Assembly (NCBI GenBank): GCA_019116805.1
Contig: DXAV01000056.1
Span: forward strand, 1 to 64,000
From: Candidatus Bacteroides merdavium
GTDB taxonomy: Bacteria; Bacteroidota; Bacteroidia; Bacteroidales; Bacteroidaceae
Reading direction: 5' to 3'
DNA length: 64,000 nt
Shown here: in pieces, positions 41,650 to 50,830 of the stretch
How positions within the stretch are numbered: the stretch's first letter is position 1
How the letters are laid out: each line of letters begins with the position of its first letter
Made by a program: the position numbers and the translations under genes
Notes under the pieces: model-generated
What the model was told of the DNA's origin: nothing
The model's database searches: none
The model's input: the letters and a program-made list of their open reading frames with translations, nothing else

Positions 41650-43110
41650 ATGTTATTGAAACAAACGAAGATTGTTGCAACGATTTCTGATCAGCGTTGT
41701 GAAGTGGACTTTATCAGGCAGTTGTTTGAGGCTGGAATGAATGTCGTACGAATGAATACGGCCCATGCTGGACGCGAGGGGTTTGAAAAGCTGATAGCCA
41801 ACGTCCGTACCGTGTCCAATCGCATTGCTATTCTGATGGACACGAAAGGACCGGAAGTTCGTACTACTCCTCTTGCCGCCGATCCTATCCCCTTTAAGGC
41901 TGGTGATAAGGTAAAGGTGGCGGGAAATCCCGAACAGCAGACTACACGCGAATGCATCTCCGTCTCTTATTCCCATTTTGTGAACGATGTAAATGTCGGC
42001 GGTCATATTCTGATTGATGATGGTGATTTGGAGATGGTTGTGCTCGAAAAGGATGACAATTATCTCTATTGTGAAGTACAGAACGAAGCCACATTGGGCA
42101 ACCGCAAGAGTGTGAATGTGCCGGGTGTACGAATCAACCTGCCTTCGCTGACAGAGAAGGACAAGAACAACATTCTTTATGCCATCGAAAAGGATATTGA
42201 CTTCATTGCTCATTCCTTCGTCCGCAACAAACAGGACATCCTTGACATCAAAGCCATACTGGACGAACATCATAGCGATATCCGCATCATTGCAAAAATT
42301 GAGAATCAGGAAGGGGTGGACAACATCGACGAAATATTGGAAGTGGCCGACGGTATTATGGTGGCTCGTGGTGATTTGGGTATCGAAGTGCCTCAGGAGC
42401 GCATTCCCGGTATCCAGCGCGTGCTAATCCGCAAGTGTATCCTGGCCAAGAAACCGGTGATTGTGGCTACGCAGATGCTGCACACTATGATTAACAATCC
42501 TCGTCCCACTCGTGCCGAGGTGACTGACATCGCCAATGCTATCTACTACCGCACCGACGCTCTGATGCTCAGCGGTGAAACGGCTTATGGTAAATACCCA
42601 GTAGAGGCCGTGAAAACCATGACTAAGGTAGCCGCACAGGCTGAAAAGGACAAACTGACCGAAAACGACATCCGTATTCCGCTGGACGAGAACAGCAACG
42701 ACGTGACGGCCTTCCTGGCCAAGCAGGCTGTAAAGGCTACCACCAAACTGAAGATACGTGCCATCATCACCGACAGCTACAGCGGTCGCACGGCACGTAA
42801 TCTGGCTGCTTTCCGTGGCAAGTATCCTGTACTGGCTATTTGTTACAAGGAGAAGACCATGCGTCACTTGGCTCTTTCCTATGGTGTGGAGGCTATCTAT
42901 ATGCCTGAACTGGCCAACGGTCAGGAATACTACTTTGCTGCTTTGCGTCGTCTGCTGAAAGACGGTAAATTGCACCCCTCTGATATGGTGGGCTATCTGA
43001 GCAGCGGCAAGGAAGGTACGCAGACTTCGTTCCTTGAAATAAACGTGGTGGAGGATGCCTTGAAACATGCTGAAGACAGTGTGTTGCCTAACAGCAACCG
43101 GTACTTATAA
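41650..43110 (+). CDS. pyk: Pyruvate kinase
   Basis: A 486-residue glycolytic enzyme that makes pyruvate and ATP from phosphoenolpyruvate and ADP. The barrel starts KIVATISDQRCEVDFIRQLF, with NVVRMNTAHAGREGFEKLI in place of the usual NFSHG. It continues with MDTKGPEVRT (K-G metal/substrate site), IAKIENQEGVDNIDEILEVA, MVARGDLGIEVPQERIPGIQ and the signature MLSGETAYGKYPVEAV. The C-terminal allosteric domain (about 350-480) has IITDSYSGRTARNLAAFRGK. Substitution of the catalytic-loop sequence is usual for this Bacteroidetes form. It lies 27 bp after aroQ. Confidence 0.96.
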   Translation: MLLKQTKIVATISDQRCEVDFIRQLFEAGMNVVRMNTAHAGREGFEKLIANVRTVSNRIAILMDTKGPEVRTTPLAADPIPFKAGDKVKVAGNPEQQTTRECISVSYSHFVNDVNVGGHILIDDGDLEMVVLEKDDNYLYCEVQNEATLGNRKSVNVPGVRINLPSLTEKDKNNILYAIEKDIDFIAHSFVRNKQDILDIKAILDEHHSDIRIIAKIENQEGVDNIDEILEVADGIMVARGDLGIEVPQERIPGIQRVLIRKCILAKKPVIVATQMLHTMINNPRPTRAEVTDIANAIYYRTDALMLSGETAYGKYPVEAVKTMTKVAAQAEKDKLTENDIRIPLDENSNDVTAFLAKQAVKATTKLKIRAIITDSYSGRTARNLAAFRGKYPVLAICYKEKTMRHLALSYGVEAIYMPELANGQEYYFAALRRLLKDGKLHPSDMVGYLSSGKEGTQTSFLEINVVEDALKHAEDSVLPNSNRYL

Positions 43111-43117
43111 ATTAATT

Positions 43118-43181
43118 GAAAATTGAGAATGGGGAATGGATAATAGATAATTATTCCATCCGTTTCCCTTTTTCAATTTTC
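43118..43181. repeat. AT-rich hairpin repeat (family 2)
   Basis: GAAAATTGAGAATGGGGAAT (43118 on) pairs imperfectly with the complement ending CAATTTTC at 43181. It has the GGATAAT/ATTATTCC wording seen again at 54814-54877. It fills the 87-bp gap between pyk and the methyltransferase gene and reaches to within 20 bp of that gene's start. Confidence 0.65.
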
Positions 43182-43197
43182 CCTTTTCAATTATCAA

Positions 43198-43842
43198 TTG
43201 GATTTAGACGAATACATACTGCAGCACATCGACCCGGAGAGTGACTACTTGCGGGCTCTCTACCGCGACACACACCTCAAACTCCTGTATCCGCGCATGG
43301 CCTCGGGCCATCTGCAGGGACGGATGCTGAAGATGTTCGTGCGGATGATCCGCCCGTGCCAGGTGCTCGAGATAGGGACCTACAGCGGCTATTCGGCTCT
43401 CTGCATGGCCGAAGGTTTGCCTGAAGGAGCTATGCTGCACACTTTCGAAATCAACGACGAACAGGAAGACTTCACCCGCCCCTGGCTCGAAGGTTCACCG
43501 TATGCCGACAAGATCCGCTTCTATATCGGCGATGCGCTGGAATTGGTTCCACAACTGGGGCTGACGTTCGACCTCGTCTTTATGGATGCCGACAAACGCA
43601 AGTACCTGGAATACTACGAGATGGCACTGAGTTGCTTGTCCGACGGTGGATACATCATCGCTGACAACACGTTGTGGGACGGCCATGTACTGGAAGAACA
43701 TCCGCACAACTCGGATCTGCAGACCATCCGCATCAAGGAGTTCAACGACTTTGTGGCTCGCGATCCTCGGGTGGAGAAGGTTATCCTTCCCCTGCGCGAC
43801 GGACTGACAATCATGCGGAAAACTCCGAATGTGGAGAGTTAA
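43198..43842 (+). CDS. SAM-dependent O-methyltransferase (TrmR/CCoAOMT fold)
   Basis: 214 residues. Motif I is VLEIGTYSGYSALCMAEGLP (about 61), then LHTFEINDEQ, DLVFMDADKRKYLEYYEMAL (metal-binding Asp) and GGYIIADNTLWDGHVLE. These are features of O-methyltransferase family 3 and of TrmR-type tRNA-wobble methylases. The start is uncertain: the only plausible codon is TTG 43198 (reading MDLDEYILQHIDPESD), since a stop precedes at 43144. The hairpin repeat lies next to it, so the original leader may have been replaced. No good ribosome site is visible. Confidence 0.86.
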   Translation: MDLDEYILQHIDPESDYLRALYRDTHLKLLYPRMASGHLQGRMLKMFVRMIRPCQVLEIGTYSGYSALCMAEGLPEGAMLHTFEINDEQEDFTRPWLEGSPYADKIRFYIGDALELVPQLGLTFDLVFMDADKRKYLEYYEMALSCLSDGGYIIADNTLWDGHVLEEHPHNSDLQTIRIKEFNDFVARDPRVEKVILPLRDGLTIMRKTPNVES

Positions 43843-43882
43843 TTAACCATTAATCATTAACCATTAACTACGCTTTATTTAT

Positions 43883-44215
43883 ATGGAAACAACCCGTCAG
43901 AACAAGATAGCTCGCCTGCTTCAGAAGGAGTTGGGCGACATTTTCCTGTTGCAGACTAAAAGTATGCATGGCGTGCTGGTTTCGGTCAGCGCTGTGCGCA
44001 TCAGCCCCGACATGAGCATTGCCCGTGTCTATCTCAGTATCTTCCCCTCGGAAAAAGGTGAGGAACTCATCAAGAATATCAATGCCAACATGAAGTCCAT
44101 CCGTTACGAACTGGGTACTCGCGTGCGCTTCCAGCTCCGCATCATCCCCGAACTGAAGTTCTTCTTGGACGATTCGCTGGACTACCTGGAACGTATCGAC
44201 GAACTGCTTAAATAA
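43883..44215 (+). CDS. rbfA: Ribosome-binding factor A
   Basis: 110 residues, KH-like fold. RQNKIARLLQKELGDIFLLQ opens it. VSVSAVRISPDMSIARVYLS and VRFQLRIIPELKFFLDDSLD are the family signatures, the last with the PELKF..D motif. It binds the 30S subunit near the 5' end of 16S rRNA during maturation. ATG 43883 is 40 bp after the methyltransferase, and the region has repeats of TTAACCATTAA, which may be promoter or repeat DNA. It is followed 9 bp later by the permease gene. Confidence 0.94.
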   Translation: METTRQNKIARLLQKELGDIFLLQTKSMHGVLVSVSAVRISPDMSIARVYLSIFPSEKGEELIKNINANMKSIRYELGTRVRFQLRIIPELKFFLDDSLDYLERIDELLK

Positions 44216-44224
44216 GGCTGTGCC

Positions 44225-45454
44225 TTGAATCTGTCGTTCTATATAGCCCGCCGCTATCTGTTCTCCAAGAAGAAGCACAATGCGGTCAACATCATCTCCG
44301 GCATTTCGGTATGCGGAGTGGCGCTGGCCACACTGGCTATGGTATGCACCCTCTCGGTGTTCAACGGTTTCCAGGACATGGTAGCTGGCTTCTTCACCGC
44401 CTTCGACCCCCAGTTGAAGATTACCGTACGCGAGGGGAAGGTGTTCTTGCCCGACGATCCCGTCCTACAGCAGGTCCGTGCCCTGCCCGAAGTGGAAGTC
44501 TGGACCGAGGTGCTCGAAGAGAATGCCATGGTGCAATACAAAGACCGCCAGGTGATGGCTGTCATCAAGGGTGTGGACGACAACTTCGAGCAGCTGACTT
44601 CCATTGATAGTCTGCTCTACGGCACGGGTCAGTTTGTTTTGAAAGACAATATTGTGGACTATGGTTTCTTGGGTATTGAACTGATGTCGCAGCTCGGTAC
44701 TGGTATCCAGTTCGTCGATCCCTTGCAGGTCTATGCTCCCCGCCGCAATGTGCGGGTCAATTTGGCTAACCCCTCGGCTGCCTTCAACCGCGAATACCTG
44801 TTCTCACCGGGAGCGGTCTTTGTGGTCAATCAGGAGAAGTACGACGCCCACTACATTGTCACTTCACTGAGCTTTGCCCGACGTCTGTTCAACTACGATT
44901 GCGAAGTATCTGCCGTGGAGCTGAAACTGAAGCCTGGTACTGATACGGAGTTTGTCAAGCGGCATATTTCTGGTTTGCTAGGCGATCGTTTTGTGGTACA
45001 GAACCGCTATGAGCAGCAGGCCGACGTGTTCCGTATTATGGAGATCGAGAAGCTTATCTCCTACCTTTTCCTTACGTTTATTCTGGTTGTTTCCTGTTTC
45101 AATGTAATCGGTTCTCTCTCGATGCTCATCTTGGACAAACGGGATGATGTAGTGACACTACGTAACCTAGGAGCTGACAATCGCCTCATTGTCCGTATTT
45201 TTTTGTTTGAAGGACGGCTTATCTCCCTATTCGGCGCGATAGCCGGTATTCTGTTGGGGCTGTTGTTCTGTTGGACCCAGCAGCGTTTCGGTTTCATTAC
45301 GTTAGGTGGGGGTGGGGGCGCCTTTGTGGTGGATGCCTATCCCGTCAGTGTTCATATGGGTGATGTGGTGCTGGTCTTTGTGACGGTCTTGGCTGTGGGA
45401 TTCCTGTCTGTGTGGTATCCGGTGCGTTATCTTAGCCGCCGGTTGTTGAAATAG
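44225..45454 (+). CDS. LolC/E-type ABC permease (FtsX family)
   Basis: 409 residues. The first transmembrane helix follows MNLSFYIARRYLFSKKKHNA; the large periplasmic MacB-like domain spans about 45-265, and three helices lie at about 275-300, 325-345 and 375-395 with the FtsX region (LISYLFLTFILVVSCFNVIG, LILDKRDDVVTLRNLGADNR). This is the layout of lipoprotein-releasing permeases. No ATPase gene is adjacent. The start is TTG 44225, the only start codon after the rbfA stop in this frame, and the frame is the same as rbfA. Confidence 0.88.
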   Translation: MNLSFYIARRYLFSKKKHNAVNIISGISVCGVALATLAMVCTLSVFNGFQDMVAGFFTAFDPQLKITVREGKVFLPDDPVLQQVRALPEVEVWTEVLEENAMVQYKDRQVMAVIKGVDDNFEQLTSIDSLLYGTGQFVLKDNIVDYGFLGIELMSQLGTGIQFVDPLQVYAPRRNVRVNLANPSAAFNREYLFSPGAVFVVNQEKYDAHYIVTSLSFARRLFNYDCEVSAVELKLKPGTDTEFVKRHISGLLGDRFVVQNRYEQQADVFRIMEIEKLISYLFLTFILVVSCFNVIGSLSMLILDKRDDVVTLRNLGADNRLIVRIFLFEGRLISLFGAIAGILLGLLFCWTQQRFGFITLGGGGGAFVVDAYPVSVHMGDVVLVFVTVLAVGFLSVWYPVRYLSRRLLK

Positions 45455-45532
45455 TAAACAATTCGTCGTCAAAATTCTCCTTTTGGTCGATTAGATTTTT
45501 TCATTCCAAAAATCCTCCGTACATTTGTACCG

Positions 45533-45636
45533 CTGCCCTGAAAAGGGTTAGAACTCTCTCTAAATAGCGTTTTTTCATGTATTATTGACTTGTGTGCCGT
45601 CCCCCACCTGTGAAGGTAGGGGCGGCTTTCTTTTTT
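45533..45636 (+). ncRNA. Candidate small RNA upstream of yfhO 3' end
   Basis: A -7 box TACATTTG (45520-45527) and an intrinsic terminator (45596-45636) lie 75 bp apart on the plus strand in the gap 45455-45637, with no open frame. A small stem CCCT-GAAA-AGGG lies near 45537-45547. This promoter-to-terminator arrangement suggests a transcript of about 100 nt. The same terminator could serve the permease operon. No family recognised. Confidence 0.35.
45596..45636 (+). terminator. Intrinsic terminator with T run
   Basis: GCCG-CCCC-ACCT pairs with AGGT-GGGG-CGGC (small bulges) and is followed by TTTCTTTTTTG. The T run lies on the plus strand, so it stops plus-strand transcripts; it borders the yfhO stop codon on the other strand. 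Confidence 0.8.
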
Positions 45637-45637
45637 G

Positions 45638-48151
45638 TCAACGCTTCATGGTTTTCCGTCTCTGCACCCATACGGCTGCTATTACTCCGATGACCATCAA
45701 AGCTAGGGCCGTGTAGGCGATACCTTCTGTGACGTGCAGACTCTGTGGGTCGAAACGCATTTCTACCGTATGTTTTCCAGCGGGAATATAGAGGGCACGT
45801 AGGATGTAGTCGGCACGGCCCAGTGTCACGGGCTGTCCGTCGATGGTCACCTGCCAGCCGTCGGGATAGTAGATTTCTGAGAATACGGCCACGGCGTCAC
45901 CGCTGTTTTCGGTTTCATATACCAGTCGGTTAGGCGCGTAGCTGGTCAGGCGAATGGTGGAGAGACTGTCCCGATGGCTCTCGGTCAGACCTTTCAGTGT
46001 TTCCTTGAAACGGGCATCCACCACAGCTGTTACGGCGGGGTCGGCCGTGTTCAGCGCGTCAATCTCCTCGTTGGCATTGTTCACGTATTGCACCTGGTCG
46101 ACAAACCACGCATTGCCGTAGGCGTAAGGGTTCAGGATGGGCACGGTCTGTCCCTGCTGTCCGGCAGGCAGAATGAAGTAACGGGTGTTCAGCATGTTCA
46201 GTACACGGAACTTCGAGGCGTCCACACTGTCCATTTCGCCGCCTGCACGGGCTATTTCGGAGTAGGCTGCTTGCATCTCGGGAGCGATGTGACGCTCAAT
46301 CATTTCCTGATAGCGGCGCAGCTTGGCGGGATGGTAGCCGCCCACACTCTTGTGCCAGTAAGACGTATTGTTCTCGTTGAAGGTGTTCGTTGCCAAGTTT
46401 AGCACGCGGTAGTCCAGGGTTGTATCCTGCAGAATCAGCTCGTCGGCAGGTGTCTTGCTGAAGGTGGTGGTTTGGATACTCTTCGACACGAACTGGGCGT
46501 CGTTCAGATAGCGTTTGTTCACACTCCACAGGTCCACCAGACACAGCACGGCGATGCCGCCCACGGTGAGCGACTGTCTCAGCTTGCCCGTGGCGTAGAG
46601 CATAAGCAGCAGCAGGCCGATAGCGATAATGAGGAAACTGCGTAGGGCATCGGCCTGTACCAGCGCGGCACGCATCTCGCCCAGGTTGGCCAGGATGCCG
46701 TTCAGTTCGCTGGCTGGAATCATACCTCCGTCCACGGCCTGTTGCAGCATTTGAGCTTCCTGCGTCGGGATGAATCCCGCACTGAAACTGTCCGGTGCCA
46801 TCCAAAGCAGGAGCGACACACCCAAGGTCAGGACGGAGCTGACACCCAGCGCCACTTTGTCGCGTAGCACCTGGGGCTCCTCCAGTATCTTTTTCAACGC
46901 GAAGACAGCCAGCAGGGGAATGGTGAACTCGGCAATGACGAGGATGGACGAGACGGCGCGGAACTTGTTGTACATTGGCACATAGTCGATGAAAAAGTCG
47001 GTCAGTGGCATGAAGTTCTTGCCCCACGATAGCACGATGGAGAACAGCGTGGCGCCGATAAGGGCCCACTTCAGCGGCCCTTTCACGATGAAGCAGCCCA
47101 GCAGGAAGAGGAACAGCACAAACGCACCCACGTAAACAGGGCCTGCCGTCATGGGCTGGTCGCCGAAGTACTGCGTGAGCTGGCTGTAGAGGCTGCTGTA
47201 CATAGGGTTAGCTTTCTCCATGGCCGTCTCGCTCTGGCTCAGGGGCACGGAGGCGCCACCCTTGAAGTTGGGCACCAGCAGCGTCCACGTCTCGCCCACG
47301 CCGTAGCTCCACTGCGTGATGTAGTCACGGTCCAGCCCGCCGCTGGTCTGCTTAGCCGCCTCGCCTGTCTGCACCAGCTCACTCTTGCCGCGCATGGTCT
47401 CTTTACTGTAGGTATAGGTATGGTAGAGGTTCGACAAGTTGGCCGCCACGCCGATAAGGGCTGCTACGACCAGTACCGCGCTGGCCCGGAAGAACTGCGG
47501 CAACGTCTTCTCGCGCCAGGCCTGCTCGAAGTAAGCGCCCACGATGAAGAGGATGACGAACAGGAAGTAGTAGGACATCTGCACGTGGTTCGACGCAATC
47601 TGCAGGGCTACAAACAGCGCAGCCACCACGCCACCCGCCAGCAGGCGTCCGCGGTAGGCCAGCACGATGCCCGCCAGTGTGGGCGGGATGTAGGCCAGGG
47701 TGATGAACTTCCAGATGTGCCCCGCCGAGATGAGTATGAAGAAGTAGGACGAGAAGGCCCACAGAATGCCCCCTAGCGTGGACAACCACACCGACAAGCC
47801 GAAGGCTCGCAGCAGGATGTAGAAGCCCAGCATGAGGATGAACGTCAGTTGCACGTACTGCGGCAGGAACAACTGATAGACCTTCTGCACCCACTGCAGC
47901 GGTTTGTTGGAGTCGTACGAGGGTGAAATCTGGTAGGTGGGCATGCCGCCGAATACGGAGTTGGTCCAGCGGGTACGTTCGCCCGTCTGCTCGTAGTATT
48001 CCTTGGCCTCCTGTCCGAGGCCCACGCCCGCCGCCGTGTCGTGCTGGAAGAGCATGCGGCCCTCGATGTCGGCCGGGAAGAAATAAACGAACGAAAGCAG
48101 GGCGAACAGGGCGATCGCCACCAGGTCGGGGAATATTCTTTTCAGTGTCAT
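45638..48151 (-). CDS. YfhO-family membrane protein
   Basis: 837 residues with about a dozen hydrophobic helices (for example LILMLGFYILLRAFG, FILISAGHIWKFITLAYIPP, VLTLGVSLLLWMAP), a large periplasmic loop near the C-terminus (about 590-800) and a last helix. Similarity to YfhO (PF09586), proposed in Firmicutes to supply sugars for glycosylated lipoteichoic acids, suggests a lipid-linked sugar transferase of GT-C type. The acceptor in this organism is unknown. A minus-strand TATCTTTG motif lies at 48189-48196, 38 bp before the start. Length agrees with Bacteroides homologues. Confidence 0.85.
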   Translation of the reverse strand: MTLKRIFPDLVAIALFALLSFVYFFPADIEGRMLFQHDTAAGVGLGQEAKEYYEQTGERTRWTNSVFGGMPTYQISPSYDSNKPLQWVQKVYQLFLPQYVQLTFILMLGFYILLRAFGLSVWLSTLGGILWAFSSYFFILISAGHIWKFITLAYIPPTLAGIVLAYRGRLLAGGVVAALFVALQIASNHVQMSYYFLFVILFIVGAYFEQAWREKTLPQFFRASAVLVVAALIGVAANLSNLYHTYTYSKETMRGKSELVQTGEAAKQTSGGLDRDYITQWSYGVGETWTLLVPNFKGGASVPLSQSETAMEKANPMYSSLYSQLTQYFGDQPMTAGPVYVGAFVLFLFLLGCFIVKGPLKWALIGATLFSIVLSWGKNFMPLTDFFIDYVPMYNKFRAVSSILVIAEFTIPLLAVFALKKILEEPQVLRDKVALGVSSVLTLGVSLLLWMAPDSFSAGFIPTQEAQMLQQAVDGGMIPASELNGILANLGEMRAALVQADALRSFLIIAIGLLLLMLYATGKLRQSLTVGGIAVLCLVDLWSVNKRYLNDAQFVSKSIQTTTFSKTPADELILQDTTLDYRVLNLATNTFNENNTSYWHKSVGGYHPAKLRRYQEMIERHIAPEMQAAYSEIARAGGEMDSVDASKFRVLNMLNTRYFILPAGQQGQTVPILNPYAYGNAWFVDQVQYVNNANEEIDALNTADPAVTAVVDARFKETLKGLTESHRDSLSTIRLTSYAPNRLVYETENSGDAVAVFSEIYYPDGWQVTIDGQPVTLGRADYILRALYIPAGKHTVEMRFDPQSLHVTEGIAYTALALMVIGVIAAVWVQRRKTMKR

Positions 48152-48250
48152 AAAGCTGATGTCTTGATTATAGCATGGTTATTGCCCGCAAAGATACGAC
48201 ATTCCCCCCATTTTCCGTCCTCCCGGCGGGCGTATTTCAGGGAAATGTCG

Positions 48251-48258
48251 TACATTTG
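48251..48258 (+). promoter_or_regulatory. -7 promoter motif of MTA/SAH nucleosidase gene
   Basis: TACATTTG, 25 bp before ATG 48284. The 130-bp divergent region also holds the minus-strand motif of the yfhO gene. Confidence 0.5.
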
Positions 48259-48283
48259 CGCACATTTTAAGTATCAGTCAGCA

Positions 48284-48985
48284 ATGAAGATAGGTATCAT
48301 CAGCGCAATGGACAGCGAGCACCGCCAGCTGGCGGATCGCCTGTCGCAGAAGAAGGAGAGCGGCGAAGGCCGTTTCCGCTATGTGGAAGGCCTCTTGGGC
48401 CGCAACGACGTCGTACTCACCCAGTGTGGTATCGGCAAGGTGAACGCGGCTGTGGGAGCCGCCGAACTCATCCGTCGCCACCGGCCGGATTGTATCGTCA
48501 GCACCGGCGTGGCGGGAGGCATCGACGCGTGTCTGCAGGTGGGCGACGTGGTGGCCAGCGACCGCCTGGTCTATCACGACGTCTATTGCGGCAACGATGG
48601 CGCCTGCTATGGCCAGGTGCAGGGCATGCCCCCCTTCTACGAGGCTTCGCCTGAGCTGCTTCGCCACGCGCTGGGCCTGAACGACGGCGCCGGACTGGAG
48701 AGCCGCGTCCACGGGGGGCTGATCTGCACGGGCGACCGCTTTGTGGAAGATGCTGCCGAACTGGCCGTCATCAAAGGCCACTTCCCCGAGGGGCTGGCCG
48801 TCGATATGGAGTCCGCCGCCATCGCTCAGACATGCTTCATCTACGGTGTGCCCTTCCTCAGCTTCCGCATCGTCAGCGACACGCCGGGAGCGCACGACGA
48901 CAACTTCGCCCAGTACCGAGACTTCTGGGCCACGATGGCCGAGCGGTCGTTTCGCACGACATGGGCGTTCCTGGCTTCGCTGTAA
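48284..48985 (+). CDS. mtnN: 5'-methylthioadenosine/S-adenosylhomocysteine nucleosidase
   Basis: 233 residues from ATG 48284 (MKIGIISAMDSEHRQLADRL); the open frame extends upstream but the part before crosses a promoter and the start of yfhO. It hydrolyses MTA and SAH to adenine and the thioribose, recycling by-products of SAM enzymes. VVLTQCGIGKVNAAVGAAEL, VSTGVAGGIDACLQVGDVVA, VDMESAAIAQTCFIYGVPF (Met/Glu for ribose binding) and FRIVSDTPG (catalytic Asp) are present. It ends 2 bp before the convergent transporter gene. Confidence 0.93.
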   Translation: MKIGIISAMDSEHRQLADRLSQKKESGEGRFRYVEGLLGRNDVVLTQCGIGKVNAAVGAAELIRRHRPDCIVSTGVAGGIDACLQVGDVVASDRLVYHDVYCGNDGACYGQVQGMPPFYEASPELLRHALGLNDGAGLESRVHGGLICTGDRFVEDAAELAVIKGHFPEGLAVDMESAAIAQTCFIYGVPFLSFRIVSDTPGAHDDNFAQYRDFWATMAERSFRTTWAFLASL

Positions 48986-48987
48986 GC

Positions 48988-49899
48988 TTATTTCCCCGAC
49001 AGATACATGCCGGCTATGACGAGTGCGCCGCCCGTTAGGGTGGCCGCGTTGATGCTTTCGCCCAAGATGAGCGTTGAGGTCAGGATGGAGATGACCGGTA
49101 CCAGGTAGATGTAGTTGGACAGTACGATGGTGTTCAGCCGGCGCAGACAGACGTTCCACAGCATGAAACAGAGAAACGAGGCTACGATGCCCAAAAACAG
49201 TAGATGGGGCCAAATGTCCGGGCGGATAAAGGTCTGCACATTGATGCCTGTCGTCTTCTGCCACAGCAGCCACGGGAGCAGGGTGACGAGGCCGTAGAAG
49301 AACGTTTTGCGCACGATGAACAGGGAGGAATAGCGTTGGCTGAGCGACTTGGTGATGAAGGTATAGACCGTCCACGACAGGGCCGAAGCCAGGCACAGCA
49401 GGTCGCCCACGGGGCTGAGGTTGAAGACGAAACGCCCGTTGAAGACCACCGTGGCCACTCCTGCGAAGGCCATGACGGATCCGGTGAAGAGCAACCGTGT
49501 GGGCTTGACGCTATGGGTGATGTAGCATTGGATCAGTATGATGAGCAGTGGGGCCGTGCTGCAGAGCAGGGACACATTGGAAATCAGTGTGTACTCCAGG
49601 GCTGTATTCTCGGTGATGAAGTAGAGCGTGCCGCCCGTAAGCCCCGCCAGCAGGCACAGCAGTTCGTCGCGCCCCGTGGCTGCAAACAGCCTGAAAGGCC
49701 GACTGCAGAGGCAGATGCCGGCATAGGCCAGGATGAAGCGGTAGAACATGATCTCAGCTGGGCCGAGTCCCGACATCAGCAGTATCTTGGTGGAGACGAA
49801 AGTGGTGCCCCACACCGTGACGATGGCCAGGGCCAGCAGGTGGAGGATCGCATGTGCGTGCCGGGTGATGGTTTTGCCGAAGAGTCTGGTAAAGTTCAT
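48988..49899 (-). CDS. DMT-superfamily (EamA) transporter
   Basis: 303 residues with about ten hydrophobic helices in two EamA repeats (about 20-150 and 165-300). ILHLLALAIVTVWGTTFVST and LLMSGLGPAEIMFYRFILAY are in the first, and LCLASALSWTVYTFITKSL and VVLSNYIYLVPVISILTSTL (as VLSNYIYLVPVISILTSTLI) are in the second. It is probably an exporter of small metabolites; substrate unpredictable. A minus-strand TAACTTTG motif lies at 49919-49926. Confidence 0.9.
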   Translation of the reverse strand: MNFTRLFGKTITRHAHAILHLLALAIVTVWGTTFVSTKILLMSGLGPAEIMFYRFILAYAGICLCSRPFRLFAATGRDELLCLLAGLTGGTLYFITENTALEYTLISNVSLLCSTAPLLIILIQCYITHSVKPTRLLFTGSVMAFAGVATVVFNGRFVFNLSPVGDLLCLASALSWTVYTFITKSLSQRYSSLFIVRKTFFYGLVTLLPWLLWQKTTGINVQTFIRPDIWPHLLFLGIVASFLCFMLWNVCLRRLNTIVLSNYIYLVPVISILTSTLILGESINAATLTGGALVIAGMYLSGK

Positions 49900-50044
49900 G
49901 ATGGTTGCTATTTTGGGGCAAAGTTACTACATCTGCCCGAATTTTGTCCGAAAGAAGCGGACATTTGGTTTAATTTGCCTATTTTTGCCTTCCGTATCCA
50001 CAGGCGGATACCTTGTTTCATATATACATTTTAACATCACAGTT

Positions 50045-50809
50045 ATGGCAAAAACAATATTTATCACAGGAGGTTCCACCGGCATCGGTGCAGCTTCGGT
50101 CAGGAAGTTCGTGGCTCAGGGCTGGAACATAGGTTTCATGGACATCAACACGGAAGCGGCTTCGACGCTGCTGGCCGAACTGAACTGCCCCGACCGACTT
50201 CTCTTTACGGAGGGCAACACCCGCGTGCGTGCGGACATCCGTCGGGCGGTGGAGAATACTGTGGCCAAGTTCGGCAAGCTGGACAGCGTGTTCGCCAATG
50301 CCGGCATACACCGCGCCAACACCCTGCTCGACATTACGGACGAGGAACTGGACTTGATGATTCAGACCAACATCTATGGCACGGTGAATACCCTGCGCGA
50401 GGCGCTGCCGCACATCATTGATGCCGGAGGCGGCTCGGTGGTCATCAACGCTTCCGACCAGTGGTTTGTGGGTAAGGCCCATAGTTTTGCCTACGGCATG
50501 ACGAAGGGCGCGCTGGGGCAGATAACCCGCAGCCTCTCCATTGATCTGGGTCCGAAGAACGTACGCGTCAACGCTGTCTGTGCGGGTACCATCCATACGC
50601 CGTTGGTGGACAACCTGTTCGAGAAGTTTGCTGCGGTGAACCACTGCAGTGTGGACGACTACTGGCGTGAGGAAAACGCACTCTATGCCCGCGGTTCGGT
50701 GGGCCGTCCCGAGGAAGTGGCCGAAATGGTTTACTTTCTGGCTTCCGATGCCTCCAGCTTCTGTACGGGAGGCCATTATCTGGTGGACGGCGGTCTGGTG
50801 GCCGGCTGA
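50045..50809 (+). CDS. SDR-family oxidoreductase
   Basis: 254 residues from ATG 50045; an upstream in-frame extension overlaps promoter sequence. It is a classical short-chain dehydrogenase: cofactor motif FITGGSTGIGAASV, N-A-G in VFANAGIHRANTL, Ser in VVINASDQW (Ser replaced by a nearby Ala-Ser), catalytic Tyr-x3-Lys in FAYGMTKGALGQI, and VRVNAVCAGTIHTPLV. The C-terminus has LASDASSFCTGGHYLVDGGL, typical of the family. Substrate is unknown; family members reduce sugars, fatty-acyl or steroid ketones. It is preceded by a -7 motif TATTTTTG (49980-49987). Confidence 0.9.
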   Translation: MAKTIFITGGSTGIGAASVRKFVAQGWNIGFMDINTEAASTLLAELNCPDRLLFTEGNTRVRADIRRAVENTVAKFGKLDSVFANAGIHRANTLLDITDEELDLMIQTNIYGTVNTLREALPHIIDAGGGSVVINASDQWFVGKAHSFAYGMTKGALGQITRSLSIDLGPKNVRVNAVCAGTIHTPLVDNLFEKFAAVNHCSVDDYWREENALYARGSVGRPEEVAEMVYFLASDASSFCTGGHYLVDGGLVAG

Positions 50810-50830
50810 CGCCTCTGCTGCTTATGCTTG

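Noticed and set aside
48041-48283. N-terminal extension of the MTA/SAH nucleosidase
   Set aside because: It would overlap the start of yfhO and the -7 box at 48251; the family begins at MKIGIISAMD.
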